NCBI RefSeq assembly: GCF_000308675.1 | Contig: NZ_BAGE01000044.1 | Span: forward strand, 186,001-250,000 | Length of the DNA stretch: 64,000 nt | Origin: Nocardia paucivorans NBRC 100373 | GTDB taxonomy: Bacteria; Actinomycetota; Actinomycetes; Mycobacteriales; Mycobacteriaceae | Direction of reading: 5' to 3' | Shown here: positions 27,437-35,945 of the stretch, piece by piece | Layout: each line of letters starts with the position of its first letter | Numbering within the stretch: the first letter of the stretch is position 1 | The notes under the pieces: model-generated | Database searches by the model: none | The model's input: only the letters and a program-made list of their open reading frames with translations | Told to the model about the DNA's origin: nothing | Program-made: the position numbers and the translations under genes

Positions 27437-28622
27437 TGCCTCGTCCAGATAGGTTGTGGCGGTAATCCGGGTGTCGGTTTGATCCTGCGCTTGCCGACGG
27501 CGATGCTGCCGGTGGAGGTGGTGTCGATGGCCCGGAAACCAGAAGTGTTCGTGCGGGAGGTGACCCCGGAAGAAGGACGCCGGTTGCAGAAGATCACCAA
27601 AACGAGCCGACAGCCGATCAGGACACGACGCGCGATCGTGGTGATGGCCTCGGCGCAGCATCAACCGGTCCCGGCGATCGCCCGGTTGATGCAAGTATCG
27701 GAAGCGTATGTGCGCCAAGTGATCCACGACTTCAACGAACGGGGGTTCGACGCGTTGGACCCAAAATGGAGCGGAGGTAGGCCGGCGAAGGTGGATCGGG
27801 CGACGCGTGAACGTATTGCCTGCATCGCCCGGTGCTGCCCCGCGACCTCGGCCGCCCGTTCTCGACCTGGAGCCTGTCGAAACTCCGAGACATGCTGGTC
27901 ACCAACCGGACCGCCGACATCAGCCGCGAAACACTACGCACGATCCTGCGGGCCCAGGGCGTGTCATGGCAGGCTACGAAGACCTGGAAAGGTGGCACCG
28001 ATCCCGACTTCACGACCAAGATGAACCGCATCCTCGATCTCTACGACCACCCGCCCACCGACGGGCGAGTGATCTGTGTCGACGAATTCGGGCCGTTGAA
28101 CCTGCAACCCCGGCCGGGACGTGGCTGGTTCCCGACTCGCAGGCCGCGCCGGCTGCGGGCGACTTACCACCGCGATCACGGGGTGCGGCATCTACTCGGT
28201 GCGTTGGACCTGGCCACCGGTCGTATTCACTACCGGATCCGGGACCGGAAACAGTGGATCGAGTTCCTGGCATTCTTGAAGACGCTGCGGGCTCGCTGGC
28301 CCGGTGAGAAGCTCTACGTCATCGTCGACAACTTCTCCCCGCACAAGCGGGCCGAGGTTCGGGAATGGGCCGCATCCAACAACGTGGAGCTGGTGTTCCT
28401 GCCGACGTATTCGTCTTGGTTGAACTGGATCGAATCGGAATTCGCCGCGTTGCGCTACTTCGCCCTCAACGGCACCGACCACCGCGGCCACAACGAACAA
28501 GACGCTGCGATCGGTGCCTACATTCGCTGGCGAAACCAGCACGCGCGACCCAAACGAGAGTTCGCCGTCAACTCCACAATCCGGCGACCGGATTACCTAC
28601 CCAACGTTGCTTGACGAGGCAC
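27436..28622 (+). mobile_element. IS630-family insertion sequence
   Basis: 1187 bp between two TA dinucleotides (27434-27435 and 28623-28624), the target duplication of IS630/Tc1 elements. The ends begin GTGCCTCGTC on both sides in inverted orientation and match at about 17 of the first 21 positions. It holds one transposase gene in two frames. The insertion is in the stop codon of the monooxygenase gene. Confidence 0.9.
27527..28614 (+). pseudogene. IS630-family transposase in two frames
   Basis: The N-terminal helix-turn-helix part is MARKPEVFVREVTPEEG...VSEAYVRQVIHDFNERGFDAL. The catalytic part has DDE residues Asp in ICVDEFGPLN, Asp in YVIVDNFSPHK and Glu in WLNWIESEFAALR. The frame changes by -1 near 27828, between RERIACIAR and VLPRDLGRPF. 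IS630 elements sometimes use programmed frameshifting, but no clear slippery heptamer is seen, so this may be a plain mutation. All catalytic residues are intact. Confidence 0.82.
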
Positions 28623-28703
28623 TAGCGCGCCCTGTGTACTATCGCCACCCGCGTGCCTATGGAAGATCAACGGGCCGAGCGCCTTACGGCCGTAGGCTAG
28701 AGT

Positions 28704-29123
28704 TCATCGGCCCGGTCGCCGACGTGCGGCCGGGTCGCTGTCGGCCTGGTACCGGCGCAGCCCCTCGTCGGACACCCGAGCGTATTTGGCGAGGCTGCGG
28801 ACCGAGGTATGGCCGGACAATTTCATCAGCACCGGTGTGGACGCACCGTCCTCGGCGGCATGGGTCAACCGGGAATGACGCAACTGATGCAGGACGTAAG
28901 GGCCGTCGTCATAGTGCGCGGTGTGGGTTTCGAACAGTTCGGCGGCGCGCCGGTAGGACAGCCGGGCTCGCCCGGTTTTCGGGTCGATGTCGCCTGCGGC
29001 GACCGTGGGACGGGCCTTGCGATCGGTCAGGAACAGCGGGCCGGTGCAGCGGCCTGCGAGCATGCGCGGCAGCAGCCGGGCGGTGCCGGTCTGCCATTCG
29101 ATTGGAAGCTCAAACTCTGGCAC
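28704..29123 (-). pseudogene. C-terminal fragment of the transposon tyrosine recombinase
   Basis: From WQTGTARLLPRMLAG to the C-terminus it is nearly the same protein as the recombinase at 6600-7538. It retains HQLRHSRLTH, GHTSVRS and Tyr in KYARVS, but lacks the N-terminal half with the first catalytic Arg and the Lys. Upstream of the break the sequence is unrelated. It is a truncated remnant. With the transposase at 22149-25209 it forms the mirror of the convergent pair in the first transposon. Confidence 0.8.
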
Positions 29124-29387
29124 GTCGACGCGAATACACCCATCGATCGCATCGCTCGATGGCTACCGGACGCCGAGTGAGGGCAGCGTCTGCCACTCGG
29201 GCACGGGTTGTCGCACTGTCCCGGACCGAACTACCGGGCCCTGAGAGATCGCTCGAACATACCGATCCGTGCGATATCACGAGACGGATCGGGTAAGGCC
29301 GATGTATTCGTCGTAGCGCGAGCGGTGGGCGATATCACGCTCGGCCATCGGTCTCTCGATAACGGGAGGCGAAAGTAGCACACTGCC

Positions 29388-29413
29388 GCTTTGCAAATAT
29401 GCTTTGCAAATAT
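29388..29413. repeat. 13-bp direct repeat upstream of the flavin reductase
   Basis: GCTTTGCAAATAT occurs twice in tandem (29388-29400, 29401-29413). Each unit contains the palindrome TTTGCAAA. It is 71-96 bp upstream of the gene at 29484 in an otherwise GC-rich stretch, so it may be a regulator site. The rest of 29124-29483 holds no gene that I can support. Confidence 0.5.
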
Positions 29414-29483
29414 CCAGAACGAGGCGCGTCGCAAATGTCACATAACGGAATAGTCACCGAACCGGCCGACGTTGCACCCGCTC

Positions 29484-30614
29484 ATGACCGATACATCGCT
29501 GCTCGCGGACGCCCTGTTCGAACCGTTCGAAGTGAAATCGCTGCATCTGCGCAATCGCTTCGCGATGGCGCCGATGACTCGCATGTTCTCACCGGACGGC
29601 ATCCCCACCCGTGAGGTCGCCGAATACTATCGCCGGCGCGCCGCGGGCGGAGTCGGATTGATCATTACCGAAGGCACCTACATTCCCGACCCGGCCGCCG
29701 GCCCCGACACCACGGTGCCCCGCCACTACGGGGAACAGAGTCTTGCCGGTTGGAAAGCGGTGGTCGAGGCCGTACACGGTGAAGGTGGACAGATCATCCC
29801 GCAGCTGTGGCATCTCGGTATCGCCCGCGGGAACGAACCGCAGCTCAATCCCGATATCGAGTCCGTCGGTCCCTCCGGTCTCGGTCTCGACGGCACCCCT
29901 GCCGGGCGGGCGCTGACCACCGCCGACCTCGACGCCTTACGGGACGCCTGGGTCGATGCCGCCGTCAATGCGAAGACCACCGGATTCGACGGTATCGAGC
30001 TCCACGGCGCACACGGATATCTACTCGATCAATTCCTTTGGGAACGCACCAATATCCGCTCCGACGGCTACGGCGGCACAATCGAGGCCCGTGTGCGGTT
30101 CCCCGCAGAGGTCGTCTCGGCGATTCGCGAGGCCGTCGGCCCTGATCTGGCGATCGTCTATCGGTATTCGCAGTGGAAATCCAACGACTACACCGCACGC
30201 ATCGCGGCCACACCCGAGGAACTCGCCCGCGTACTCACCCCGCTCGTCGAAGCGGGTGTCGATGTTCTGCACCCGTCCACCCGCCGACACTGGGAACCGG
30301 CCTTCCCCGAATTGTCCGGCGTGGATGGCGAATTGGGTCTGGCGGGCTGGACCAGGAAGATCACCGGACTGCCGACGATCACGGTCGGCTCCGTCGGTCT
30401 CGACAAGGTATTCACCACCACTTTCGCCGGTAAGGGCGACTCGAATGTCACCGGTATCGATCGACTGCTGAAGCAGTACGAGGCCGGTGAATTCGATATC
30501 GTCGCGCTCGGTCGGGCTCTGCTCGCCGATCCGGAGTGGGTCCGAAAGCTTCGCGAGGGACGCACCGACGAGCATATCGCCTACCGGCAGGAGCACCTGA
30601 AAACGCTGACGTAG
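29484..30614 (+). CDS. NADH:flavin oxidoreductase, old yellow enzyme family
   Basis: 376 residues forming an FMN-binding TIM barrel. Visible are LHLRNRFAMAPMTRM (FMN contact), GLIITEGTYI, IIPQLWHLG, and the key GIELHGAHGYLLDQFLWERT with the substrate-binding His-x-x-His/Tyr set. Asn-Ile-Arg-Ser-Asp-x-Tyr-Gly-Gly follows, and the phosphate site ALGRALLADPEW is near the end. Such enzymes reduce activated C=C bonds of enones or nitroesters. ATG 29484 was preferred to the TTG four codons earlier. It stands alone. Confidence 0.88.
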   Translation: MTDTSLLADALFEPFEVKSLHLRNRFAMAPMTRMFSPDGIPTREVAEYYRRRAAGGVGLIITEGTYIPDPAAGPDTTVPRHYGEQSLAGWKAVVEAVHGEGGQIIPQLWHLGIARGNEPQLNPDIESVGPSGLGLDGTPAGRALTTADLDALRDAWVDAAVNAKTTGFDGIELHGAHGYLLDQFLWERTNIRSDGYGGTIEARVRFPAEVVSAIREAVGPDLAIVYRYSQWKSNDYTARIAATPEELARVLTPLVEAGVDVLHPSTRRHWEPAFPELSGVDGELGLAGWTRKITGLPTITVGSVGLDKVFTTTFAGKGDSNVTGIDRLLKQYEAGEFDIVALGRALLADPEWVRKLREGRTDEHIAYRQEHLKTLT

Positions 30615-30938
30615 CACATCGGCACGGTGCAGCGGCGGCACCGCGCCGCCGCTGCACCGGCGAGTCGCCGCGACACGGCCCCCGAGTCGCGAATACGCCG
30701 ACAAGCCGGATGCGCCAACCGATTTCGCCTCCCGAGAAATACTCGCCATGATTCTGGATCTGGGCCCGGCACCGGACACGGCATAGGGTTCGGTCGCCCT
30801 GCCCGTCATCCGGCTTCGGGACCGCCGTGCCATCACGGCATCCCCGGTCGTCGACGGGTCGGTGCGATCACTGCTCGAAATCGTCGCCGACCCCGTGCCG
30901 CATCCCGTACGGACGGCCGACGCCCCGGAAGGAGTCCG
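30615..30938. other. Intergenic stretch, no gene seen
   Basis: 324 bp between the flavin reductase and the Mce gene. GGAAGGAG for the Mce start is at 30927-30934. No other signal is clear. Confidence 0.45.
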
Positions 30939-32041
30939 ATGTCATCGGTGCGTGGCCCTGTGATCGGGTTGTCCGTTTTCGGTGTCGTCACCGCGTGTTG
31001 CGTGAGCCTGGTCCTGGGCACCGGACACGAAGCGGCCACCGATGTGGATACCGGATCCGAATACACCGCGGTCTTCACCGATGCCTCCGGGCTCACCACC
31101 GGAAGTGGCGTGCGGCTGGCCGGCGCCCGAATCGGAACCGTCACCGCCGTCGACACCACTGACGACACCGCGACCCGGGTGGAGTTCACCGTTGGTCGTG
31201 ACCGGTCCGTTCTGGACACCACCCATGCCGCGATCCGCTACGAGGGGCTACTCGGGCAGTACTACCTGGAATTGTTCGAGTCCCGTCCGGGCGGGACCAC
31301 GCTCGCCGCGGGGGCGACGATCCCACAAGAGCAGACCGCACCGAATTTCGACGTATCACGGTTGTTCGACGGGCTTCAACCGTTGTTCACCGCGCTCGAT
31401 ATCGAAGAGCTGGGGCGAGTGGCCCGGAACGTCGTCCATGTCCTACAGGGCGACGCCTCGGCCATCGGGCCGGTACTGACGGATCTGGGCACCATGCTCC
31501 AGAATGTGACGAACAAGCACGCCGCCATTGCGGTGCTGATCCACAATCTGGGCCGGATCACCGCCGAGGTGGGCGGGATGGTCGAACAGGTCGCCGAGCT
31601 GATCGAGCGGCTCGCGGGCCTGGTCGGGTTGGTCGAGGATGCCGTCGAACTGGTGCACTCGCTGTTCACGTCGGATTCGAGCCTCGAATCGGAGGGCGGG
31701 TTGCTCGCCGACTCGGAATCCCACTTCGTAAAGGCCCATCCCTCACTGCACGAGCAGTTGCGCGAACTCGCCTCCCGCCCGGACCAGCTCGTGGAAGTTC
31801 TGGCGTTGAAGCCGGAACTGATCACCGGATTGAACGCGAACCCGCCGGCGGAGAGTCCGGTCTCCGCCATGTGCTCGACCCGGCCGTTTTCCTCGACCGG
31901 TCACCCCGCAACGGCACATCGGTCGGGATGTCGATGAGGCTCGACCACCCGGCGCGGATCGACTGCGTCGCCACGCCCTTCTCGGTCGGCGGATACCGCC
32001 GCGCCACCGTCATTGTCGTAGCGAGTGAGGACCAGCAGTGA
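30939..32041 (+). pseudogene. Mce (mammalian-cell-entry) family protein, frameshifted near the end
   Basis: One N-terminal membrane segment (VIGLSVFGVVTACCVSLVLG) is followed by the MCE/MlaD domain, about 35-115 (YTAVFTDASGLTTGSGVRLAG, GLLGQYYLELF). A long helical part with repeated LIERLAGLVGLVEDAVEL follows. The first frame stops at 31937 with an unlike tail. In the -1 frame from about 31850 the expected end continues, GLRHVLDPAVF to VVASEDQQ, with its stop at 32039-32041 overlapping the next start as GTGA. So one base is missing or misread. Mce proteins bind lipids for import; a single gene outside a six-gene mce cluster is unusual. ATG 30939 with GGAAGGAG. Confidence 0.78.
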
Positions 32042-32589
32042 GCGGCACATCGGAACCCGGCGGGCAGCGGAAGACCGAGGAGCACACCGCGCCCGGTTCG
32101 TGGACCACTGTGGCGGCGTGGAGTCTCGCCGCGGTCGCGTTCGTCGTCCTGGCAGCACTTCTCGCCTGGCGCTGGTATTCCGCCCAGACCGAACTGGACG
32201 ATCTGCACGGCCGTATCGCCGATGGCGATCGAGTGGCCGCTGTCGCGGCCGACTACACCAAACGCTCGTTGACCTACGATTTCCGCGGGCTCGACGCCTT
32301 CTTCGCCGGGGTCCGACATGGAACCACCGCCGAGCTGTCCCACCGTTACGATTCCGTCCGCGACACCCTCACCCGGATCATGACCGAGGAGCGGGTTGTG
32401 GCCCAGGGCGAAGTGGTGGGCACCGCGGTCGACGCCGAAAACGACGACAACTACATCGTCACCGTTTTCGCTACCCAGCACACCCGCAATATCCGCCACG
32501 CGGAACCGATCGCCACACCCATTCTGGTATCCGTGACCGTGCGGCGGGTCGGCGATGAATGGCTCGTCGCCGAATACCGCCCCCGATGA
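32038..32589 (+). CDS. Mce-associated membrane protein
   Basis: 183 residues: a short cytoplasmic N-terminus, one transmembrane segment at about 24-46 (TVAAWSLAAVAFVVLAALLA), then an exported NTF2-like domain (AAVAADYTKRSLTYDFRGLD...VRRVGDEWLVAEYRPR). This is the layout of the Mce-associated proteins encoded at the end of mce operons, thought to stabilise or assist the transporter. GTG start overlaps the stop of the restored Mce frame by 4 bases, so the two are co-translated. Confidence 0.82.
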   Translation: MSGTSEPGGQRKTEEHTAPGSWTTVAAWSLAAVAFVVLAALLAWRWYSAQTELDDLHGRIADGDRVAAVAADYTKRSLTYDFRGLDAFFAGVRHGTTAELSHRYDSVRDTLTRIMTEERVVAQGEVVGTAVDAENDDNYIVTVFATQHTRNIRHAEPIATPILVSVTVRRVGDEWLVAEYRPR

Positions 32590-32745
32590 GCGGTCGGGTC
32601 GGCGTACGGCGCGATCGCTCGAGTCCACGGGCCAGGCCACCGATGACGATCGGTCGGCATGCGAGACGCGCTCCCATGACGCCGGGCCGACCGTCCTTGC
32701 CGCACTTCATTTTCGATAGTTTTCGCGCATATCGGCCATAGGTGG

Positions 32746-32757
32746 TTACTTAAGTAA
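32746..32757. promoter_or_regulatory. 12-bp perfect palindrome TTACTTAAGTAA
   Basis: A perfect palindrome about 310 bp upstream of the MFS start. The core ACTTAAGT is related to the TCAAGTG half-site at 32852, so both may bind one regulator. Confidence 0.4.
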
Positions 32758-32851
32758 TTTCCCCGCGCGATACCTATCGACAACGCGCCGAAACCCTGGT
32801 CGAATTAGACCTCCTCACAACACTTTGTGGGATAGATCACCGTAAACATCT

Positions 32852-32867
32852 TCAAGTGGTCACTTGA
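32852..32867. promoter_or_regulatory. Palindrome TCAAGTG-GT-CACTTGA
   Basis: Seven-base arms around two bases, about 200 bp upstream of the MFS start, in the AT-rich leader. A TetR/MarR-type operator is likely but the regulator is not encoded next to it. Confidence 0.45.
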
Positions 32868-33064
32868 CCAACCGACTGATATCTTTCGGATCACCGCGCA
32901 ACGGCGCGCGTAATATTCGACCACCTACTCGCGAAACATTCTCTCAACCAACAATTTACAAGCCGCTTTCCTCCGGAAAGCAGGCCGTAATTCTCTTACC
33001 TGCCTACAGCTGATTCCAGCGAACACCGGACAGCGACATCATCGGCACCACTGTTGGAGACACC

Positions 33065-34249
33065 ATGACACGCACCATCGCGTCGACTGTGAAACACACG
33101 CGAGACCTACCCGATGCCATAGTGCAAAGTCGTGTGCTATTGACCGGATACTTCGCCGGGCTCGGTGTCGTGATGGCCGTCTGGGGAACTCGGATTCCGG
33201 CCGTTCAGGAGTCCGCCGGGCTGAGTACCGCCGGGCTGGCCGCGGTACTGCTCGCGGCCGCGGTCGGTATGGTCGGCGGACTCCAGGTGGGCGGTCGACT
33301 CGCCGATCCCGCGCGAATTCCCCAATTGCTGATCAGCGGCGCATTCGGTCTCGCCGCCGCCCTGGCATTACTCGGCTTCTGCCGAACTCCGGTCGCCCTC
33401 GTCGGGGCGGCTCTGTTCTTCGGCGTCACCCACGGTGTGCTGGATGTCGCGTTGAACGCCGCGGCGGTGCGATGTCAAGACGCCTACGGCCGCCCGATCA
33501 TGTCGGGATTGCACGCGGCCTACAGTCTCGGCGCGCTGGGCGGGGCGGTGCTCGCCGCTATCGCCGCCCACTATTCGCACACATACACTTTCGGCATTAC
33601 CGCGGCCGTGGCGATTATGGCCACGGCCGCGGTGATGCCGGCCACCCACCGCGTCGGTTCACCGGCCGTAGACCTCGATCCGGCGGAAACGGCGGCGCGG
33701 GAGAATGCGCCCGGGATCTCCCGATTCCGGATCTGGCTGCTGGGTTTGCTGGCCGCCGCATGCCTGCTCGGTGAAGGCGCCGCCGCCGATTGGTCGGCGG
33801 TCCACCTCGACGGGTTGCATGCCTCCGCCGCGACCAGCGCCGCGGCATACGCCGGATACAGCGCGGCCATGGCCGGCGGCCGGCTCGTCGGAGATCGACT
33901 CATCGCCCACTTCGGTGCGCCGAAAGTGGTTCGGACAGGTGCGATCCTGTCCGCGGTCGGTCTCCTCGCCGGGCTGTCGCTCGCCGATGCCCCGTTCGCC
34001 CTGGCCGGCTGGGCCGTCTTCGGCCTCGGCCTGTCGGTGACGATTCCCTCCCTGTTCAGCGCGGCCGGCGCGGGTGGCCCGCGCGCGGTCGCCACCGTGG
34101 CCGTGGCAGGTTACCTCGGTCTCCTCGCGGGCCCGGCGCTCATCGGCGCGCTGGCCACCGCGACGACCCTGCCCGCCGCCCTCATGCTGCCCGCCCTGCT
34201 CGCCGCGGGGGTGGCCGCCCTATCCCGTCAAGCCCTGGAGAACCGATGA
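33065..34249 (+). CDS. MFS transporter (YbjJ/FucP-like)
   Basis: 394 residues with about 12 hydrophobic segments. GYFAGLGVVMAVWGTRIPAV at 28-47 and HGVLDVALNAAAV near 128 are typical of YbjJ-like MFS proteins. The substrate is unknown. ATG 33065 with TTGGAG upstream. Its stop overlaps the start of the HAD gene as ATGA, so the two work as a pair: perhaps import of a phosphorylated or precursor compound followed by its hydrolysis. Confidence 0.83.
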   Translation: MTRTIASTVKHTRDLPDAIVQSRVLLTGYFAGLGVVMAVWGTRIPAVQESAGLSTAGLAAVLLAAAVGMVGGLQVGGRLADPARIPQLLISGAFGLAAALALLGFCRTPVALVGAALFFGVTHGVLDVALNAAAVRCQDAYGRPIMSGLHAAYSLGALGGAVLAAIAAHYSHTYTFGITAAVAIMATAAVMPATHRVGSPAVDLDPAETAARENAPGISRFRIWLLGLLAAACLLGEGAAADWSAVHLDGLHASAATSAAAYAGYSAAMAGGRLVGDRLIAHFGAPKVVRTGAILSAVGLLAGLSLADAPFALAGWAVFGLGLSVTIPSLFSAAGAGGPRAVATVAVAGYLGLLAGPALIGALATATTLPAALMLPALLAAGVAALSRQALENR

Positions 34250-34890
34250 CAACCATGCTGTCTCACCGTCCCGCCGAATTCGACGCGGTCATCTTCGACT
34301 ACAACGGCGTCATCGGCCTACAACCCACCGTGCCCATGTGGACCGAGCTCGCCGAACTCGCCGGATGGCCGGCGGACCGGATCGTCCCCTTCCAGAACGC
34401 TTTCTGGGGCGCCCGCGAACCCTACGATTCCGGCGAGTGCGACGACGCGGACTTCTGGACCGCCGTACTCGGCCGCAGACCCGCCCCGGAACTGCTCACC
34501 CGATTACGCGCCGTCGACACCGCGATGTGGATCCGGACCGACGACCGCGTCGTCGCACTGCTCCACCAGGCCCGACGGGCGGGTCTGCCCATGGTGCTGC
34601 TCTCCAATGCTCCCCACCCGGTGAGCGACGCCCTCGACGCCGCCGATTGGCGCACCCTGATGACCGATGCCCTGTACTCGGCTCGGCTGGGCATGAACAA
34701 GCCCCACCTCGACACCTATCGAAAAGCACTCGCCGCCACGGGAGCCCGTGACCCCGGCCGCGTTCTGTTCGTCGACGACCGTCTCGACAACTGCCAGGCC
34801 GCCGCACACCTCGGTCTGCGCGCGCTCCATTACACCGGATCACCCGCCGATATCGGCACCCTCCTTCATCTCACCACCGTCACCACCTAG
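34246..34890 (+). CDS. HAD-family hydrolase with DYNG motif
   Basis: 214 residues of HAD subfamily IA. Motif I is VIFDYNGVIG (nucleophile Asp at 18), where the second catalytic Asp of the usual DxD is Asn. Motif II is VLLSNAP, motif III Lys in GMNKPHLDTY, and motif IV VLFVDDRLDN. The Asp-to-Asn change removes the general acid/base used by phosphatases, so the chemistry may differ, as in epoxide hydrolase-like relatives with DxGG. Start overlaps the MFS stop by 4 bases. Confidence 0.83.
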   Translation: MTTMLSHRPAEFDAVIFDYNGVIGLQPTVPMWTELAELAGWPADRIVPFQNAFWGAREPYDSGECDDADFWTAVLGRRPAPELLTRLRAVDTAMWIRTDDRVVALLHQARRAGLPMVLLSNAPHPVSDALDAADWRTLMTDALYSARLGMNKPHLDTYRKALAATGARDPGRVLFVDDRLDNCQAAAHLGLRALHYTGSPADIGTLLHLTTVTT

Positions 34891-34973
34891 GCCGACGAAT
34901 TTACGGCTTTTGTCCGGAACGCAGTTCCCGAGCGCTCCGGACAGGCCGTTCACCTGCCGGCCGAAAGGTGGAC

Positions 34974-35303
34974 ATGAGCCGAAAATCATGTCCGAGAACG
35001 GATTTCGGTATTCTCACGAGCGAACAAGCTCTCTCCGCCTTCGGATCCGCATTGGGCTCCTGGTCCGACCGACAGATGCGAAAATGTCGCTACCTGATCA
35101 CACTGGACATACTCACCGGCTTCGTCACGGCGATATTCTGCGCGGGCCTGCTTCTCGACGGCACGAATTTCCCCTGGCCGATTATCGTCAGGCTCTCCGG
35201 TGGGATGGTCGCGCCGGCGACCGATGCCCTCTGCTTCGCGCATCTGGAAACCGTTATCGGCCATCGGACGGTGATGAGCGCGGTCTCGACCGATGGTGGG
35301 TGA
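34974..35303 (+). CDS. Hypothetical small protein with hydrophobic segment
   Basis: 109 residues. An N-terminal polar part contains LTSEQALSAFGSALGSWSDR, then a hydrophobic segment at about 46-68 (LDILTGFVTAIFCAGLLLDG). AAAGGTGG precedes the ATG at a good distance. I do not recognise a family and have no homology support, so this could be a chance reading frame. Confidence 0.4.
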   Translation: MSRKSCPRTDFGILTSEQALSAFGSALGSWSDRQMRKCRYLITLDILTGFVTAIFCAGLLLDGTNFPWPIIVRLSGGMVAPATDALCFAHLETVIGHRTVMSAVSTDGG

Positions 35304-35847
35304 GCGCCTCGGCTCGGCCACAGGTCGCAACGCCGCCGGAATATTCCTCTGGAGGGGCGAACCTGTCCTCACCCTGGTCACGGACATTGTGACCAATGCC
35401 TCGAATGCGCTGTGCCCGGCCTCGATACGCAGCCCGGACCGCGGCCGGGTGACGAGGAGCCGGAAGAGGGACCGACCCCGATCGTCACCGAATCCGCGGA
35501 TGTTCGGTGCTCGGCCGGGTCGCCCTCGACGTGCGAAGGTCGACCACCTTCGCGAGCACGATCGGGGGACTGTCGTCCCGAGTTCCGGCCGATCGGCGGG
35601 CCTCGGATGACAGATCCCGGACGGCCGCGGCGAGTCCGTGACGCCGGGGCGGCGCCGATGGCCCGCACCGTTCCGGACGCCGTCGGACCGGCGACGCGGC
35701 AGGCCTCGGCGGCCGCCGGAGCAAGGGATTCGAGAACGGCGGATTCGTCGGTGGAGTGATAGGTGGGGGATCCGATCTTCGCGCCGACGTGCTTCGGTAG
35801 GACTCGTTTCGGACGACCGACTCCTACCGGGAACCAGTATCGGCAAT
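35304..35847. other. Intergenic region with possible decayed coding sequence
   Basis: 544 bp without a supported gene. On the minus strand, fragments such as ESLAPAAAEACRVAGP (about 35665-35760) and, in another frame, DSPPIVLAKVV (about 35540-35575) look vaguely like the end of a short-chain dehydrogenase, but they cannot be joined into one gene. Confidence 0.3.
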
Positions 35848-35889
35848 ATGCCCGGCCGGGTCGGTCCGTGGACCGACCCGGCCGGGCAT
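35848..35889. terminator. Strong 20-bp stem hairpin
   Basis: A perfect 20-bp stem (35848-35867 with 35870-35889, GCCCGGCCGGGTCGGTCC in the arm) with a 2-nt loop. It lies 57 bp downstream of the minus-strand lipase gene. No T-run, as is common for actinobacterial terminators. Confidence 0.7.
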
Positions 35890-35945
35890 CGTTCAACCCT
35901 ATGCGATCGGATCAGGACGTCGGAACAGGTCCTGTCCGCGCAAGG

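Larger units (their letters stand above)
32590..33064. other. AT-rich intergenic region with palindromes
   Basis: 475 bp, clearly lower in GC from about 32700 to 33010 than its neighbours. It contains a 12-bp palindrome at 32746-32757 and another at 32852-32867. It holds no convincing gene and most likely carries the promoter and operators of the MFS-HAD pair. Confidence 0.55.

Noticed and set aside
26018-27727. 569-codon minus-strand frame opposite the monooxygenase
   Set aside because: Shadow of a gene with complete FAD motifs; the antisense product has none.
27820-27840. Programmed frameshift in the IS630 transposase
   Set aside because: No A- or T-rich slippery heptamer or clear stem was found at the junction, so it is reported only as a frame change.
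34986-35846. 286-codon minus-strand frame
   Set aside because: Arg/Pro-rich product without domain; overlaps a terminator-adjacent low-support region and a small plus-strand frame with a ribosome-binding site.
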